Made by a program: the position numbers and the translations under genes. Shown here one piece after another: positions 1-40,204 of a stretch of 64,000 nt of DNA. The notes under the pieces are model-generated. The model worked only from the letters and a program-made list of their open reading frames with translations, did no database searches and had not been told where the DNA came from. Where the stretch lies: positions 4,172,001 through 4,236,000 of the forward strand of contig JAJTWR010000231.1 in the NCBI GenBank assembly GCA_021613335.1. Direction: 5' to 3'. This DNA is from Whitmania pigra. Taxonomy: Eukaryota; Annelida; Clitellata; Hirudinida; Haemopidae. Within the stretch, counting starts at the first letter, position 1. Each line of letters begins with the position of its first letter.

Positions 1-12069
<12,069 letters not shown>

Positions 12070-13815
12070 GATGTTCAAGTGCAAGGCCAGGCAACTACTT
12101 AATGGAAGTAAAATTTAACAAGTTCGACCATCGAACATTCGTTCGTTTCTTAAAAACAAATATCCACGTTTAGATTGACAAATGCGAAAGTTAACTTGAC
12201 AATGTGTCAGCGATAAGAAAACCAACTTCTAATACATTTAATTACATTTAAAGCCCTTTTCAGCAGCTTCGTCTAGTAAAACATTGTTTTCACGTGCGTG
12301 AAGATGAGATGTAGTTGACGTAGACTGCTTTTTAGTTCAAGGGCTTCGTGGCAATCGATGAACTATCTAGAAAACTGTCGTTTCGCTTGAGGAATCGTAA
12401 AACAACTAAAAACCTCTTGTTTTATTTTTAGGACTTTTAACTGGAAGTACAGATGGCTGATATAAACAACAGGACCTTTCAACCTTCATTGTGTTCGAGA
12501 TTTACTCATAGCTTCACTAACTACGGAGAATGGCCATAAATGTAAATGTTCATTTGGTTTATAAGTTTAAGTATCAAAATATTCATCTTCGCAAACATAA
12601 AAAAAACATGACCGCAAGGAGAAGTAATTCTGCAGCAAAATAAATTGTTTTTCGGTCAAGCGGTCAAAATAGCGATTGAAAAGACAAAGGGGTCATGATA
12701 TGAACCAATGCTCAATATCTCGAATTACTTCCTCTACACGCATCAGTGAACGCTGACGCAGAAACAAAGGGAGATGCGTTAAGTGGAAAGAATCCAAAAT
12801 TTCATCAAAATCAGGATGTCTTTCTTGCTCCGTTTAAATGACTCAACTTTTCCACCTGCAGGTGTTGCATGGGAAGATGGAGAAGGTGACGAGGAGATAA
12901 GCGGTGATGATGATGATCAAAGATGATGATTCAGACCTTTTCATCGTAAGAGGCTATGCACAGCTGTTGCACAGAGGTCGATATATTAATCACTCCTAAG
13001 TGACAGAATCATCATCAACATTATCATCATCATCATCGTCGTCGTCGTCATCATCATCATCAGCATCATCATCATCATTATGATACTCACAATTTCATCT
13101 CAACCGTGCGAATATATTTGCTACGATAACAATTATATATTCATTCCTATCGGATGTAAAAAGAACTCCTTTATGCGATGATGAAAGTCATAATTCCCCT
13201 GCCAGGTTGGCATTCTTCCGCAAAACATGGAATCATTACCATTGTCACCCATCATTATCATGGCATCTTTATCTTATTGGCCAGCGTAAATCACATTTCT
13301 ATTAATTGACTTTTCTTCACCTCTGCTCATAAATGTAAACAAAAAAGCTGCGATAATTTTGGTAGCAAAGACATAAAATACTCCAAATTATTTCAGTCTG
13401 CAAGTTTGTCATAACAGAAAAACACTTTGACAACTCAATGGCTTCACAACTCAAGAACAAGTTCTTTTTGTTGTTTAAAGTTTCTTAGAAAGGAATCACC
13501 AGATTCTAATGGATTCAAATTAACTAAATTCATATTAATGAAATTCAAAACCACACACAATCTACTCAAAGTCTTGTTTATTCAGGGGAAAATCTCATTA
13601 AACGTCAACAAGAACAAGATCAGATCTATCAGTTTTGGAGATGTTTCATTGATTATTTGCAGAAATTTGAAGCACCTCTCAAACAAAACTGCAGCAATAG
13701 AAATAAAAATGAACTTTATTTTTATAAATAATGTCACTTTTAATAAAAAATGTAATTTTTAAGTGTTTCAAAGACCTGTCAACACATAATAAAAGAACAA
13801 ACAGAAAGTTTCACA
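12070..13815. other. Intergenic region between two minus-strand genes
   Basis: Holds the presumed promoter of the EGF/LamG gene next to 12069 (no clear TATA seen). It also has microsatellites of GAT at about 12905-12935 and ATC/GTC at 13013-13081. The open frame on the plus strand at 13427-13762 is AT-rich and resembles no family; I do not call it a gene. Confidence 0.6.
13715..13720 (-). terminator. Candidate poly(A) signal for the SFR1 homologue
   Basis: TTTATT on the plus strand (AATAAA in transcript sense), about 96 bases after the SFR1 stop codon. Confidence 0.45.
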
Positions 13816-14425
13816 TCAGTCATCAAATGTTTCATCTTCTTCATTGTAATTTAGCAAGGAAGGTTGGATGTTCAGGTGCCTCATAAACTGTATCATGGTT
13901 GGCTTTGGCTCAGGCAGATGATCATGAAAATCTTGAATGGCTTGCTGACAGCAGCTCAACCACTTTTGTTTAAGTTGTGGCAGATTTGAATATTCCTCCT
14001 GTTGTGATGTGCATCAACATACTTATTCTCATTGATTAAATCATTAATAAATTCACATAAACATTCCTGAAATTCAATAATATTTTATTTTTGAAAGCAA
14101 TATCAAACTTACTTTTGTTTTGTAAAGCTTCACAAGATTCAATTTTCTCAAGATGTCCTCCTTTTCAGAAATCTCTTTGGCGAGATCACTCACTTTCTTT
14201 CTCAACACGTCCGGGTCGTTTTCATCTCCCGACTTAAAAAAAAAGCGTTTTGTATCCAAATTTGAAAAAATTCATTAACTTCAAAACACAAAAGTCATGT
14301 TATAACATGTGAAATGAAACATCTAGTTTTACATTTTTGTCATTTTTATCTAAATGACATTTCTTCGGAGAAGGAGAGGTTCCAGGAGATTTAGAAACAT
14401 CTTTTCTTTTCAAATTTCCTTCCAT
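13816..14425 (-). CDS. sfr1: SFR1 / Mei5-like, SWI5-dependent recombination repair protein 1
   Basis: RAD51 accessory factor; in the known family it partners SWI5 to stimulate RAD51 strand exchange in the nucleus. Three exons in phase 0: 14333-14425, 14113-14232, 13816-13998, giving 131 aa. Residues 1-31 are basic and Ser/Pro-rich (KSPGTSPSPKK). Residues 32-71 are a heptad-like coiled coil with the hallmark DILRKLNLVKLYKTK. Residues 72-131 contain LPQLKQKWLSCCQQAIQDF and end LLNYNEEDETFDD. This order, LK-x-VK-x-Y-[RK]-[ST]-K then KW-x-S-C then LL-x-Y-N then acidic end, is the C-terminal Mei5 domain of SFR1. The protein is shorter than vertebrate SFR1 because the disordered N-terminus is almost absent. 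Donor and acceptor sites are GTAAAA/AAG and GTAAGT/CAG. Confidence 0.88.
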
Positions 14426-14933
14426 GGAATGAGTATAATGTACTTTACGGAATCGAAAACAGATTTCGAAATTGGCACATTGTTTCACTTTTAAAATTAC
14501 TGGTGTCAAATACTTCAATTAATTTTTTTAATAAATAAATAAAAACATAACAAAAAACAAATATTTAAATAAAACATGTTTAATACAAAATATTTAAATT
14601 ATTTATAACAATTCTTTAACGATGAATCTATTAGATAAAATGTCTAAATGATAAAAATCTAAAATTATCTATTAAATTATACACAAATGTTTAATTAATA
14701 ATTTTAATAATCACATTTGTGGCTTTATTCTAAACAAATTCATTGAGAAGTTGAAAATGAACATGAAACATTCTTATTTCTTTTACTCTTCTTTCTATTC
14801 TACTTCTATCGGAATGCCGGTATTGACAAATTACCGACATTTTTACTTTTTTTGATTGCATTTTCTGTATATTTTGAAATTGTATTTCGAATGTGCCAAT
14901 TATTGGGCTTGGACATTAATAAAATACGTACAC

Positions 14934-15248
14934 TCACATATCTGATGTGACAAGAAAATATAAACAAGAGACAAACAGGATAAACCCGTAGCAAATTGGA
15001 GGTTGACATTTTATGTGTTTATTCGGCTTTATAATGAAATATTGCACTGTTGCCGCTGAGATTCCATCAGTCACGTGTTCGAACGTGTTCCGGTTTTTTG
15101 GTCCCTTTCCACTACACGATTCCAGCAAAAACCGCTTCAACATGATTCCTGTCAACACAGCTTGATTTTCCATCGACGTTAACAGCACCAGGATTTTTAT
15201 TTCGTTACATCTCGCCTCATTTATTTCAGAATGTGTGGCCTCCAACAA
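14934..15248 (-). other. Unassigned open reading frame, possibly an exon
   Basis: A 104-codon frame in a stretch richer in GC than its surroundings (15060-15250). It encodes a mixed segment (MENQAVLTGIMLKRFLLESC...) and then a hydrophobic end (GFILFVSCLYFLV). I recognise no family, and no flanking exons were found. It could be an exon of a small membrane protein, an upstream SFR1 exon or chance. Confidence 0.2.
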
Positions 15249-16535
15249 CCAGAGAGGAAATTAATCACAAGTTTATCTCATGTTTCCAGGTCTGTGAAAA
15301 AAAATGAAAATATGGAAAGCTTCGAACGTGGTGCGCTTGAGAATTTATTAATTGAATGAATTAACTGATAGGCCATCAAAAGTTATCAGGCAATCATTAT
15401 CATAATACTGATAAATCAACCTTTTTTTCTGAGAAAGATTGCGAAAGAGTCCAAACATTTATTGACCAATCAGAACCTTCCAACTTGAGAGATGCTCGCC
15501 TCATTTTTTCCGGTTCATCATCAACATCATCATCGTTACCATCATCATGATCATCATCATCACCGTCATCACGGTCATCATGAGTTACTTGAGTCGTTGC
15601 CATAACAAGGAAGATTACTTAGGTATAGCGGTCATTAAGATGAAGTTATCACGCGCAATCACACATGCAATCACACGCACAATCACACACACAATCACAC
15701 ATGCAATTCCAAATCCGATCACAATCATAATTGTTTAATTGTTATGCGTTGGCCAAGTGCAATTTAACCAACTTTTTTATTTAAACTATTTTTAATACGT
15801 ATACATTATGCTTTGCAAAATTTTTTTTATAAAAATCGATGTGTGCATAATAAACATTTAAAATTATGTTATTTAAATGCTGCTTGTCAAAAATTCACTG
15901 CAAAGACACCCAGGAAATACCTGCACGTCACACGCATGCGCTGTGGGTGCCTTCATTTATTTCTCACTTGTGCGCAGAATCATTTCACTTGCTTCCCGGG
16001 AGTGTGTCCGAAAAATTAAAAATTTATAACTTAATGCTGATTACTTGTACTTTTCTTATTAACTTCAATTATTCTATTATTGTCATTCTTCTTTTGATAA
16101 AATATAATTTATATATAAAAGGTTGCTATAAAGAAATGCTTTAAATAACTTTAATTTTTATGAATTAATCAAATTGAGAATTATTATTTATAATGTGTAA
16201 CATTAGTTGACAGTATAATTAAAAAAAAACATGGACTGAAACACTTCTATTGAATTAAACTGTTTGCACGAAAAACATTCCTCGTTCATATTATTGGGTT
16301 AAAAATTTAAACCGTTTAAAAACAACAGATGATCAGTTGAAAAGGTTTCTTGGATTTCAGGTGTTGAAGAAGGTAACTAAGGAATATTTAAATTATGATG
16401 GTATTAGTTACGTAAATTTCCTGTTACCTCAAATTATTGAAACCATACGTGTCGTACGATGATTATGATGATGCCTGCTATCATTTTTATCAGTTTTAGT
16501 TATTCTTATAAATTAAATGATGATTAAACATTTTA

Positions 16536-16737
16536 CTGAGATATAATAATAATAAATGTAGTAGAAATAATAAAAATTGTAATAATAATAATGAAATTAA
16601 ATAACTAGATTCATTATATTTATATCACATAAACAATTTACTAAGATATAATAACAATAAAAGTAGTAGAACTAATAAAAATAGTAACAATAATAATAAA
16701 ATTAAATAACTAGATTCATGAAATTTATATCACTTGA
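16536..16737. repeat. Tandem duplication, about 100-bp unit
   Basis: Two head-to-tail copies of an AT-rich segment ending TAAATAACTAGATTCAT (copy ends near 16612 and 16719), differing at a modest number of positions. Confidence 0.75.
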
Positions 16738-16922
16738 TGGTAGTCGATAATAATTTCATGGTAATAACCTTTCACTCGACTGCAAATGTGAAGAAGAAGA
16801 TTGGCACAGTTCCATGAATATCGGATGTTTGCTCATTTTAGAGAACATCGGAATGATGTGAAGCTCATTGAGTTTCTCTTGATGGACGACCCTTTGAAAG
16901 TCACGCGGAGGACGTGAGGAGC

Positions 16923-34398
<17,476 letters not shown>

Positions 34399-34402
<4 letters not shown>

Positions 34403-34563
34403 CCAGAAAAAAGGAAGAAAAGTCCAAAGAAAGAAAACCCGTAACGACCATTTTGTGTCAAGAAGTGATAACTGATGGCGATGGAGAGCCGAAGTGCTTG
34501 ATGGCTGAAACACAAATCCCTCGACCTCTCACCCCTAACAGCGCCACATCACCTACTGATTGA
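34399..34563 (+). other. Frameshifted C-terminal tail of the channel gene
   Basis: A 54-codon frame starting MTRKKEEKSKERKPV and ending TPNSATSPTD before TGA. It overlaps the last channel exon in another frame. The exon frame runs RNKSAPGLVESSGKVSMES, then TIF, and stops at 34400-34402. One extra T in the T run at 34389-34394 would fuse the two frames. The polar, Pro/Ser-rich composition and raised GC suggest real coding sequence, so this is either a natural truncation or an assembly indel. Confidence 0.5.
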
Positions 34564-35176
34564 TTTACGAGGAAACCTAATTGATTGAGACAAATAATTA
34601 GATAATTAATTAACCCGGTGAAACACGATGTAATGTGATCGTTAGAGATCGTAAAAACCCTTTTGAATTTTAATAATTTATTTAGTTAAACTCGGCAGCC
34701 TCAAGACTTGAAGAATATTTTAAATGACAGACTTTGATTATCTAATATTTTGTTAATATCAATATAATTTAATTAAAGGCATTATGCGAAGTTTAAGAGA
34801 TTTTTAATTAAAATTAATGACTCATTCTCTTATTGAACAAACAAAAAAGCACTTACAATTATTTAAAATACTAATATTTAAATATTTAATTTGCGTGATA
34901 GCTGCTGCATGTACGGAATGTTTCATATAATTTGTAATATATAATTAATTAATCTCAGCATTTAAGAATAAAGTAGAGCGAGTATTTTTAAGGTAACTGC
35001 TAATGGCTCAGTGGGCCATGGCCACAAACTTGAATGCGTTCACTGCAGTAAACAAAGTGACCAGGCTCAGGAGCATCAATAACTAGTCGTAATAGTCAGA
35101 TAAGCATGTAGATTCAAAGACAAAGTTTCTTTAGATCGAAAGTTGCTTCAGCTCAATGGACTGCCAATTCAGGTTT
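34564..35176. other. Intergenic, channel 3' flank
   Basis: AT-rich. A candidate AATAAA at about 34969 could serve the channel transcript. No genes seen. Confidence 0.5.
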
Positions 35177-35184
35177 GCTCAGCT

Positions 35185-35341
35185 CAGGGGCGTCATTTCA
35201 GCATTTTCCAAGCGGGGCAAATCCTCGCACAGCTTGGGGAGATGACTTTTTCTTGCTTCTAGCCAAAATTCAAGGAAGGCAAACCCTCGTCTGGTCTAAA
35301 GTTTCTCCCCCCCCCCCCCAAAAAAAAAAATTACGTCTCTG
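35185..35341. mobile_element. hAT-type MITE, copy 2, with perfect 8-bp target duplication
   Basis: The ends CAGGGGCGTCATTT and (opposite strand) CAGAGACGTAATTT are inverted repeats. GCTCAGCT occurs immediately before (35177-35184) and after (35342-35349). The homopolymer C and A runs inside match the family of copy 1. Confidence 0.88.
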
Positions 35342-35550
35342 GCTCAGCTATCGCAATTTGGTCATGCAAGAGCCATCGATTGAAAAAGCGACAGATTTCC
35401 CAATGATTGTTCAGATAAGTGAGTTCAGGTAATTTATTAGGTTAATTAAAATTAAAATATTAAAAAATAACAGCAACAATTGAGAAAATTGGCGAAGGAG
35501 TCGGCCTACAATATGTATTATGTATTATGGCCTTACATGGCCCTCCCATA

Positions 35551-36570
35551 TCATGTTGTCAGGATAATATCTGCAAGTAAAATGTTACCGAGCGTAAACA
35601 AAGAGCGGAAACTGATGCATAATAAAAAATATACAACATTTAATGATAAGTTATTATTATTAGGCAAATAGCAATAGCAATAACTCAAAAAAATATACAA
35701 CAATTAAAGATAAATTATTATAATGCGAATAACAATAACAATAACTCACGCCGTATGCACTTGGCAGACCGGCCCAAGTTTGTTCCGTTATAACTTAATG
35801 GACGCATGAAACAAAAATAACCTTCTGGGCATGTAAATTTCTAAAAATAAAAATGCAGCAATTAACATTAAAATTATTTTTTGATAAAGCCTGCGCACTA
35901 CAGTTATTACAATATGCAAATTATTATAACCGTAAAATAAAATATATTATAATAATAGTGTTATTATAATATGCAAATTATTATAATTATTATAATATGT
36001 TATTATAATGTGCAAATTATTATAATAACTTCGTCTAGAGATATAACAATAAAAATTGACGTTTGTAAGCCCAGCTATCTTACGAAGTCGGAGCAGTAGT
36101 TCACGCAAAATTTGCATTGACATTCAGTGGAGCCAATTTCAACTTTAACTTTGCATCTTGTATTCGTTGGTATCTGCAGACATTCTGGACAGCCTTTCAT
36201 CAAATATTTATTTTTATTTATTATTTATTTATTCTAAAAACATCAAATATTTATTTTTATTTATTATTTAATTATTCTAAAAACTGAAGGGCTCTGTGGA
36301 CCAACTAACCCAAATTTGCATAGAATTACAAAAACAAAATATTGATTGATTTAAAGATTTTATGAAACAAAATTTTCATGATTTAGCGACTTCATTTATA
36401 ATATTTTTATAATAATAAATCACTTATAAAAACCTAAGCTTATGACAGTAATAATTTTAACAATTAAATAATAAATTTGAGCCAAATTCTGAAAATGCTA
36501 ACAACTAACCATCTGCATCCAAACTTGTTGTATAAAGCATCAGTATGACAAAGAAAATGCTACTTTTCAT
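35551..36570 (-). CDS. Small secreted cysteine-rich peptide, unknown family
   Basis: Not recognised as any known family; function unknown. I infer exons 36510-36570, 36084-36193, 35750-35840 and, less surely, 35551-35570. The first encodes a 20-residue signal peptide (MKSSIFFVILMLYT...) and ends in phase 1 at GTTAGT. The second starts GCPEC and ends TECQCKFCVNYCSDF at a strong GTAAGA donor (phase 0). The third, from a TTTTTAG acceptor, carries KFTCPEGYFCFMRP and ends AKCIR at GTGAGT. The mature part has ten cysteines, an even number as expected for disulphides. The last exon gives only a short HIILTT end and is tentative. A 3' splice-like TTTTCCAG lies just before the ATG, so a 5' UTR intron is possible, and ATATAAAGC at 36773-36781 could be a TATA box. 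Confidence 0.62.
35628..35748. repeat. Tandem duplication (about 63-bp unit) in the cysteine-rich gene's last intron
   Basis: Two copies of AAAATATACAACA...AATAACTCA in a row, about 85% alike. Confidence 0.7.
35895..36035. repeat. AT-rich repeat of TATGCAAATTATTATAA units
   Basis: At least four irregular copies. It lies in the intron between exons 2 and 3 of the cysteine-rich gene. Confidence 0.75.
36198..36286. repeat. Tandem duplication (about 44-bp unit)
   Basis: CATCAAATATTTATTTTTAT... appears twice in succession, immediately upstream (transcript sense) of exon 2 of the cysteine-rich gene. Confidence 0.85.
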
Positions 36571-38344
36571 AGTTCTGGAAAATTATTATAAATAAATATT
36601 TTGTATGCTTAAATTCAGGCCATTAAACAATTATTTTTAAAATAAGTATAAATAAAAAATGCCAAGACAAATAATAAAATTATCTCTCACCACAAGTTTA
36701 AAAAATCAACAAACGAGAAAGATAATGCCTCAGATTTTAAGTAGGCACTCAGGCCTGAAATCGTAATTAATTGCTTTATATCAGATGTATCTTACTTAAA
36801 GAGCATTAGATATTTATGATAATGAAGTTTGAGTTCCTTATAAGGTGCACTAAATTGCTCGAAATAAAATATTGCTTCAGTTGTGGGAAAGACGACATTA
36901 ATTATGGTTAACATCATTTGGCGTAAAAACAGGTTCTTTAATCGATCGATCATCATGGTCGGTGATAAATGTCAGTAAGAGAGGAGAACGAAGCATCAAA
37001 ACAGAATGAGGAAGTATTAATCAACTTGGGAGCAATCACTCAAGTCTCAACTACAAGTACTCCGAGTATAAGCAAGCAATTCACGTGCATCACTAATTTG
37101 TCTGTGTTCCACTGTCCTAACTGCGTAAGGTGATTGTTTACTGTAAAAATTTATTTGTCGAAGTTATTCTATCATATTCTATAATATTATTATAAGAAAT
37201 ATATTTTATTATTATCAAATAATAAATAACTTTAAGTCAACTGTTTTAAACAAAATGAGAGAAGCTATGACAACGCATTCAGAGGAGAGAGACAATTTTC
37301 GATAAGGTCTGATATTAAGTTTATTTATTCAAAGTATAGAAAAAATAATGTTATCATACGATGTTTGAGTTATACTTTAGAAATACTAACGAAGCCAAGT
37401 TTTTTGATTTCATGCTAAGATCATTTCAATTCAACATAACTTGAATTTTGGATCAACGAATGGGCCCGTATATAACATATATTTCCGAAGCAAATGGTGG
37501 GTCACTGTTTCAGTGCCCTCACAAGCAAAGAAGCAAAATCTTGGGGAAGTGACGTTGACCGAAACTCACTGCTAGTGATTTGGCTTTTGTCCATCACTTC
37601 TACAACAATCCCCTAAAAATACCACTATGTGCACTGGCATAATTGAGGGTTGCGGACCTCACCCGGGTGACACATTTTAAAGGACACCAATGTCTTATTC
37701 TTTAAAAACATTGATGGCTTGTCAGTTCAGCTTCTTGAACAACAACGCTCTTTAAATGGTGGATCGATTAAGAAGTGCCTTCACATCCTACCCAGGTACA
37801 TAAGGCACTCAAAAACTCGGCTTAATACAAATACAAAGAGGACCAAATCTCAAGTACACGGATTGACACAAGTACAAAAAGTTGAAGCAAATACAAGTAC
37901 CAAGTACCCTAAGTCTGATATTAACTTTTCAAAATGTTGTTATCAACATCTTGTTGACTTTATAAACTATAATATAAGCGCCAGCGAAATGATAATGGAA
38001 CGCAAAAGTTAATTAACGACCTATCAACTTTATTAAACAGATTTTATCAAACCAGTTGCTATCAATTCAATGTCACGATGGCAATTAATATTAATTTCTT
38101 TTCTATGAAAAATACTTAGGCAACGGTATTCTAAATATAAAATAAGAATCTTATGAAGTCTTTATTTCATTCAAGCTGATATTTCATGGATGTGAAAATA
38201 GAATAAAAACTAATTCTCTGGGTGAAGCTCCGGATTTAGGGGTCGCCGGGGTTTGCCACTGCACAAGTACCCCCAATAAAAGCCAGAGCAGCTAAAACCT
38301 TTTTTTGGTTGTCAGGCAATTCTAGGTCACCAAAAACCAACCGT
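36571..38344. other. Intergenic, repeat fragments
   Basis: AT-rich. At 37629-37690 a fragment with GGTTGCGGACCTCACCCGG resembles the end of a DNA transposon. A third SINE-like copy is at about 37740-37865. At 38225-38340 there is an unassigned GC-richer repeat-like patch. No gene seen. Confidence 0.5.
37740..37865 (+). mobile_element. SINE-like dispersed repeat, copy 3 (truncated)
   Basis: Shares TAAATGGTGGATCGATTAAG, AAGTGCCTTCACATCCTACC and the ACTC-AAAA-TACAAATAC tail with the other two copies, but lacks the 5' part. Confidence 0.7.
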
Positions 38345-38450
38345 ACCAGGGCGCGTATTTCCAAACCCTAAGGAGCGCCAGCCATGGCTTATTAATATTC
38401 TTAAGCGCTCACTGTGATTGGCTGAGATCTGAAATAGGTCACAGTGCAGG
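38345..38450 (+). repeat. Left arm of a 4.1-kb inverted repeat
   Basis: CCAGGGCGCGTATTTCCAAA ... GCCATGGCTTATTAATATT ... ATTGGCTGAGAT ... AAATAGGTCA aligns, at roughly 75%, to the reverse complement of 42361-42455. Both arms begin with CC-x-GG-x-x-GCG at their outer ends. Confidence 0.75.
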
Positions 38451-38674
38451 AATTGTTTTGGAGATATTGTCATTTAAAAAATAATAACTGCCGTTGCAAT
38501 GTGTACTTGATTTAATATTAATATTAAATGACGCACATGGCGCTTAATAAATAAATTATTATTATTATTAATTAGAAATATAGACACCTAAAATAACTCT
38601 AACCCAAACCTAATTCAAACGCTAACCCTAACATTGTTAAATTATTAACCCTAACACTAAAGCAAACCCAACCC

Positions 38675-40045
38675 CAGTGTCGGATTAAGAGGGTACGTTG
38701 GGGGGAGGGGGGCGACGGCCCAGAGCCATCCACCAAGGAGGAGCCTCTCACCAATATTGACTTTCAATCAAATTTATAGAAAATGTAAGCATAGAGCGAT
38801 ACGTTTTCAAAACGAGTAGTCCTTGATACATGCGTTCATTGAAAAGTTAGTTTTCAATGTGGCATTTTGTTTAGCGCATCGATTGATGTACATACACTCA
38901 GCTCAATAAATATATGAAGTACCCATCTTTAGACGATATCTCAACTAATACATTATGAAATTTTCTAAAATTTGAATATGCTATGTAAATAGTGCTTCCA
39001 AAATTATGTTTCAAATTTAGTGAAGTATTATTTTCAAGCTTAGTAAAAAAATTCCAAAAATGTTTTTGGGTGCCCAAAAAAGATAGGAAGTAAACGTAAA
39101 AAAAAAACAATAAAAATATTTTCGTTTACTTTGCGTATTTTTTTATTATTATAAAATTATGTTTTTTTTTCCTAATAATTCAAGACATCTTTTGTCCATC
39201 TACAGATTTAGTTTTTTTTTCTGAAAAGTCTGCTTCCAGCTGATTCCAGACAATCCTGATGGCATTTTCCAAGTCTTATTTAGAGTTAAATTATCTTTTA
39301 ACTTTGTAAACAAGTCTGGACAACTTACCCCAAGCATTTTCAATAGGATTAAGGTCAGGAAAGCGAGCTGGTCAGCTCCAAACCCTCGTGTTTCTCTTTT
39401 GGTAAAAGCTCTTTGTCAGTCTGGATGTATGTATTGGAATGAAATGTCTTGTTGGAATAAAAAAAGTAGCACCATAGCAAAAGGCAGGAGATTATTTTGC
39501 AACACTATAATATAATCGGCCGACTTTTGTTTTCATTGTAGAAAGGCTAAATCAGTGACTCGTGTGAAATCATGTGAAATTCCTGCCCAAATCATGACTG
39601 TTCCAGATCCATGATTTCTATTATAAAATGACTCCTCTTCTGTGAGGCCAATTAAACTGATAACCATCAGGTCCATATCCTAACCAGACTGAAAGTTTTC
39701 ATCAAAAAAAATTACATTGGTCCAACTTTCTTTGTTTGATTTTGGCCTGCTAAACTTTGTGATATTTTTGCAGAGCTGGAACTTTCAATTTCTTTTCAAA
39801 TCCCAAAAATCCCAAAATGTTACTTGCATTCAAATAATTCAAGACTGTACCCATACACGGTCAAATTTAACTCCGTTCTTAGCTGGCTTGCAGAAAATTG
39901 TCCTGAAGATTCCTAACTAAAACTGTATTATTTATATATTAGTTTACTAGTATATGGTCATGTGGTATGTGCAATAAGGGGAGTTGGAAAGGGAGCCTCC
40001 CTTCCAAGTGGGCCCAGGGCGACCCACCGTCTTAATCCGACACTG
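38675..40045. mobile_element. hAT-like element bounded by CAGTGTCGGATTAAGA inverted repeats
   Basis: The same 16 bases begin at 38675 and, on the opposite strand, at 40045. The flanks CCCAACCC and CCCTAACC may be an eroded 8-bp duplication. The element carries no hAT transposase. Its interior is largely a decayed Tc1/mariner copy. Confidence 0.7.
39170..39910 (-). pseudogene. Decayed Tc1/mariner-type transposase
   Basis: Minus-strand fragments in shifting frames recall the DD34E transposase. From high to low coordinates: a stretch ending in NVIFF-like DEN, VMIWAGISHDFT, then YIIVLQNNLLPFA, and finally PARFPDLNPIENAWGKLSR (about 39300-39385), the conserved D-x-N-P-I-E-N-x-W block with the last catalytic Glu. 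Several stops and frameshifts make it dead. It is nested inside the hAT-like element. Confidence 0.8.
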
Positions 40046-40084
40046 CCCTAACCTCAGATATTAAGTTATTAAAATACAATAAAA

Positions 40085-40175
40085 CGGCGCCGGTGTGGAC
40101 GAATAACAGGGACCAAACAATCGCTGCTTCTGAGCGAGGCGCGTTCTTTACCACTAGACCATGCCAAACCGGACG
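40085..40175 (-). mobile_element. tRNA-like sequence, probably a SINE head
   Basis: On the minus strand GGCATGGTCTAGTGGTAAAG matches a tRNA 5' end and A box (TGGTCTAGTGG), followed by CGCGCCTCGCTCAGAAG. The B box is degenerate (GGTCCCTGTTATTCG) and the acceptor arms do not pair, so a functional tRNA is unlikely. Confidence 0.45.
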
Positions 40176-40204
40176 TTAGGACTTGGAACCGATGATACAA
40201 ATAA

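Larger units (their letters stand above)
14426..16922. other. Intergenic region between divergent SFR1 and the channel gene
   Basis: Contains an unassigned minus-strand frame (14934-15248), an ATC/GTC microsatellite at about 15519-15582, a short CACA-type repeat at 15650-15705, and a tandem duplication of about 100 bp (16536-16737). The last 100 bases should hold the channel 5' UTR. No further coding exon is supported. Confidence 0.5.

Noticed and set aside
40085..40175. Functional tRNA gene on the minus strand
   Set aside because: A-box and 5' end look right, but the acceptor arms do not pair and the T-arm/B box is degenerate; more likely a SINE head.
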